In this document: positions 63,915 through 64,000 of the stretch, one piece after another | Layout: each line of letters starts with the position of its first letter | Numbering within the stretch: the stretch's first letter is position 1 | Assembly: GCA_964462515.1 (NCBI GenBank) | Contig: CAYWXK010000003.1 | Coordinates: 78,792 to 142,791, forward strand | Source of the DNA: CAYWXK01 sp964462515 | Lineage (GTDB): Bacteria > Planctomycetota > Phycisphaerae > Sedimentisphaerales > Anaerobacaceae | Length of the DNA stretch: 64,000 nt | Direction: 5' to 3' | Program-made: the position numbers and the translations under genes | Notes under the pieces: generated by a model | Seen by the model: the letters and a program-made list of their open reading frames with translations, nothing else | Told to the model about the DNA's origin: nothing | Databases searched by the model: none

Positions 63915-64000
63915 ATCAAACCGATCTTGAAAAATCAAGATTTTTACCTTTATCTCGAAGGTTTTTCAGCCAAAATAATCGCAAAAATACGAATTTGACA

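Noticed and set aside
1..64000. CRISPR arrays, rRNA genes and intact insertion sequences.
   Set aside because: No regularly spaced direct repeats with unique spacers, no rRNA-like stretches and no complete transposase frame were seen.

Overview
The window looks like a chromosomal segment of a Gram-negative-type Planctomycetota bacterium, most likely of the class Phycisphaerae. This is inferred from gene content: Tat-exported lipoprotein sulfatase and isomerase-like proteins, PadR/HAAS pairs, a zinc-ribbon/DUF4190/pilin-like protein, paired clpP genes after tig, and a full rod-shape operon. No rRNA is present to confirm it. The spacers are crowded with short palindromic repeats, some of which also sit in frame inside housekeeping genes.

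Layout. 1-0.95 kb: 3' part of an ABC-2 permease. 1.1-6.2 kb: a candidate restriction-modification or defence locus, with a 5-methylcytosine methyltransferase and a Mig-like G:T mismatch glycosylase on the + strand converging on a GHKL (MutL/MORC-like) ATPase and an unknown helical protein on the - strand. 6.2-7.0 kb: repeat-rich spacer. 7.0-8.4 kb: sulfatase. 8.5-10.4 kb: repeat, possible DnaA boxes and dnaA. 10.66-16.08 kb: an island-like segment between an intact tRNA-Val(GAC) and a displaced copy of its 3' half, carrying two secreted FG-GAP proteins and an ABC-2 transporter. 16.3-24.8 kb: a nine-gene type IV pilus/type II secretion operon (pilMNO, PilP-like, pilB, pilT, pilC, two minor prepilins). 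25.3-28.6 kb: gpsA, hflX, rpsU. 28.8-37.7 kb: two Tat-exported L-fucose-isomerase-like proteins flanking two PadR/HAAS modules. 38-42.9 kb: tRNA-Ser, a ceramidase-like protein, a small zinc ribbon, an FRG-domain protein, an Mth938-like protein and an exported PCMT-like methyltransferase. 43-48.2 kb: tRNA-Gly, tig-clpP-clpP, a lipoprotein, an orphan DNA methyltransferase. 48.3-57.6 kb: lnt, a HEAT-repeat lipoprotein, then the cell-shape operon (coiled-coil protein, small membrane protein, mreB, tiny basic ORF, mreC, mreD, mrdA). 57.7-60.9 kb: zinc-ribbon/pilin-like protein and an S46 dipeptidyl-peptidase. 61.2-63.9 kb: a GC-rich tandem duplication of a CPBP (CAAX) protease gene, probably foreign.

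Two themes stand out. First, the 1.1-6.2 kb locus combines cytosine methylation, repair of the G:T mismatch produced by 5mC deamination, and a GHKL ATPase with no recognisable nuclease, so the effector is an open question. Second, dispersed palindromic repeats lie in spacers, appear to set the C-termini of two genes, and lie in frame within gpsA, lnt and mrdA, much like the Rickettsia palindromic elements. All coordinates and motifs were read by eye; no homology search was run.
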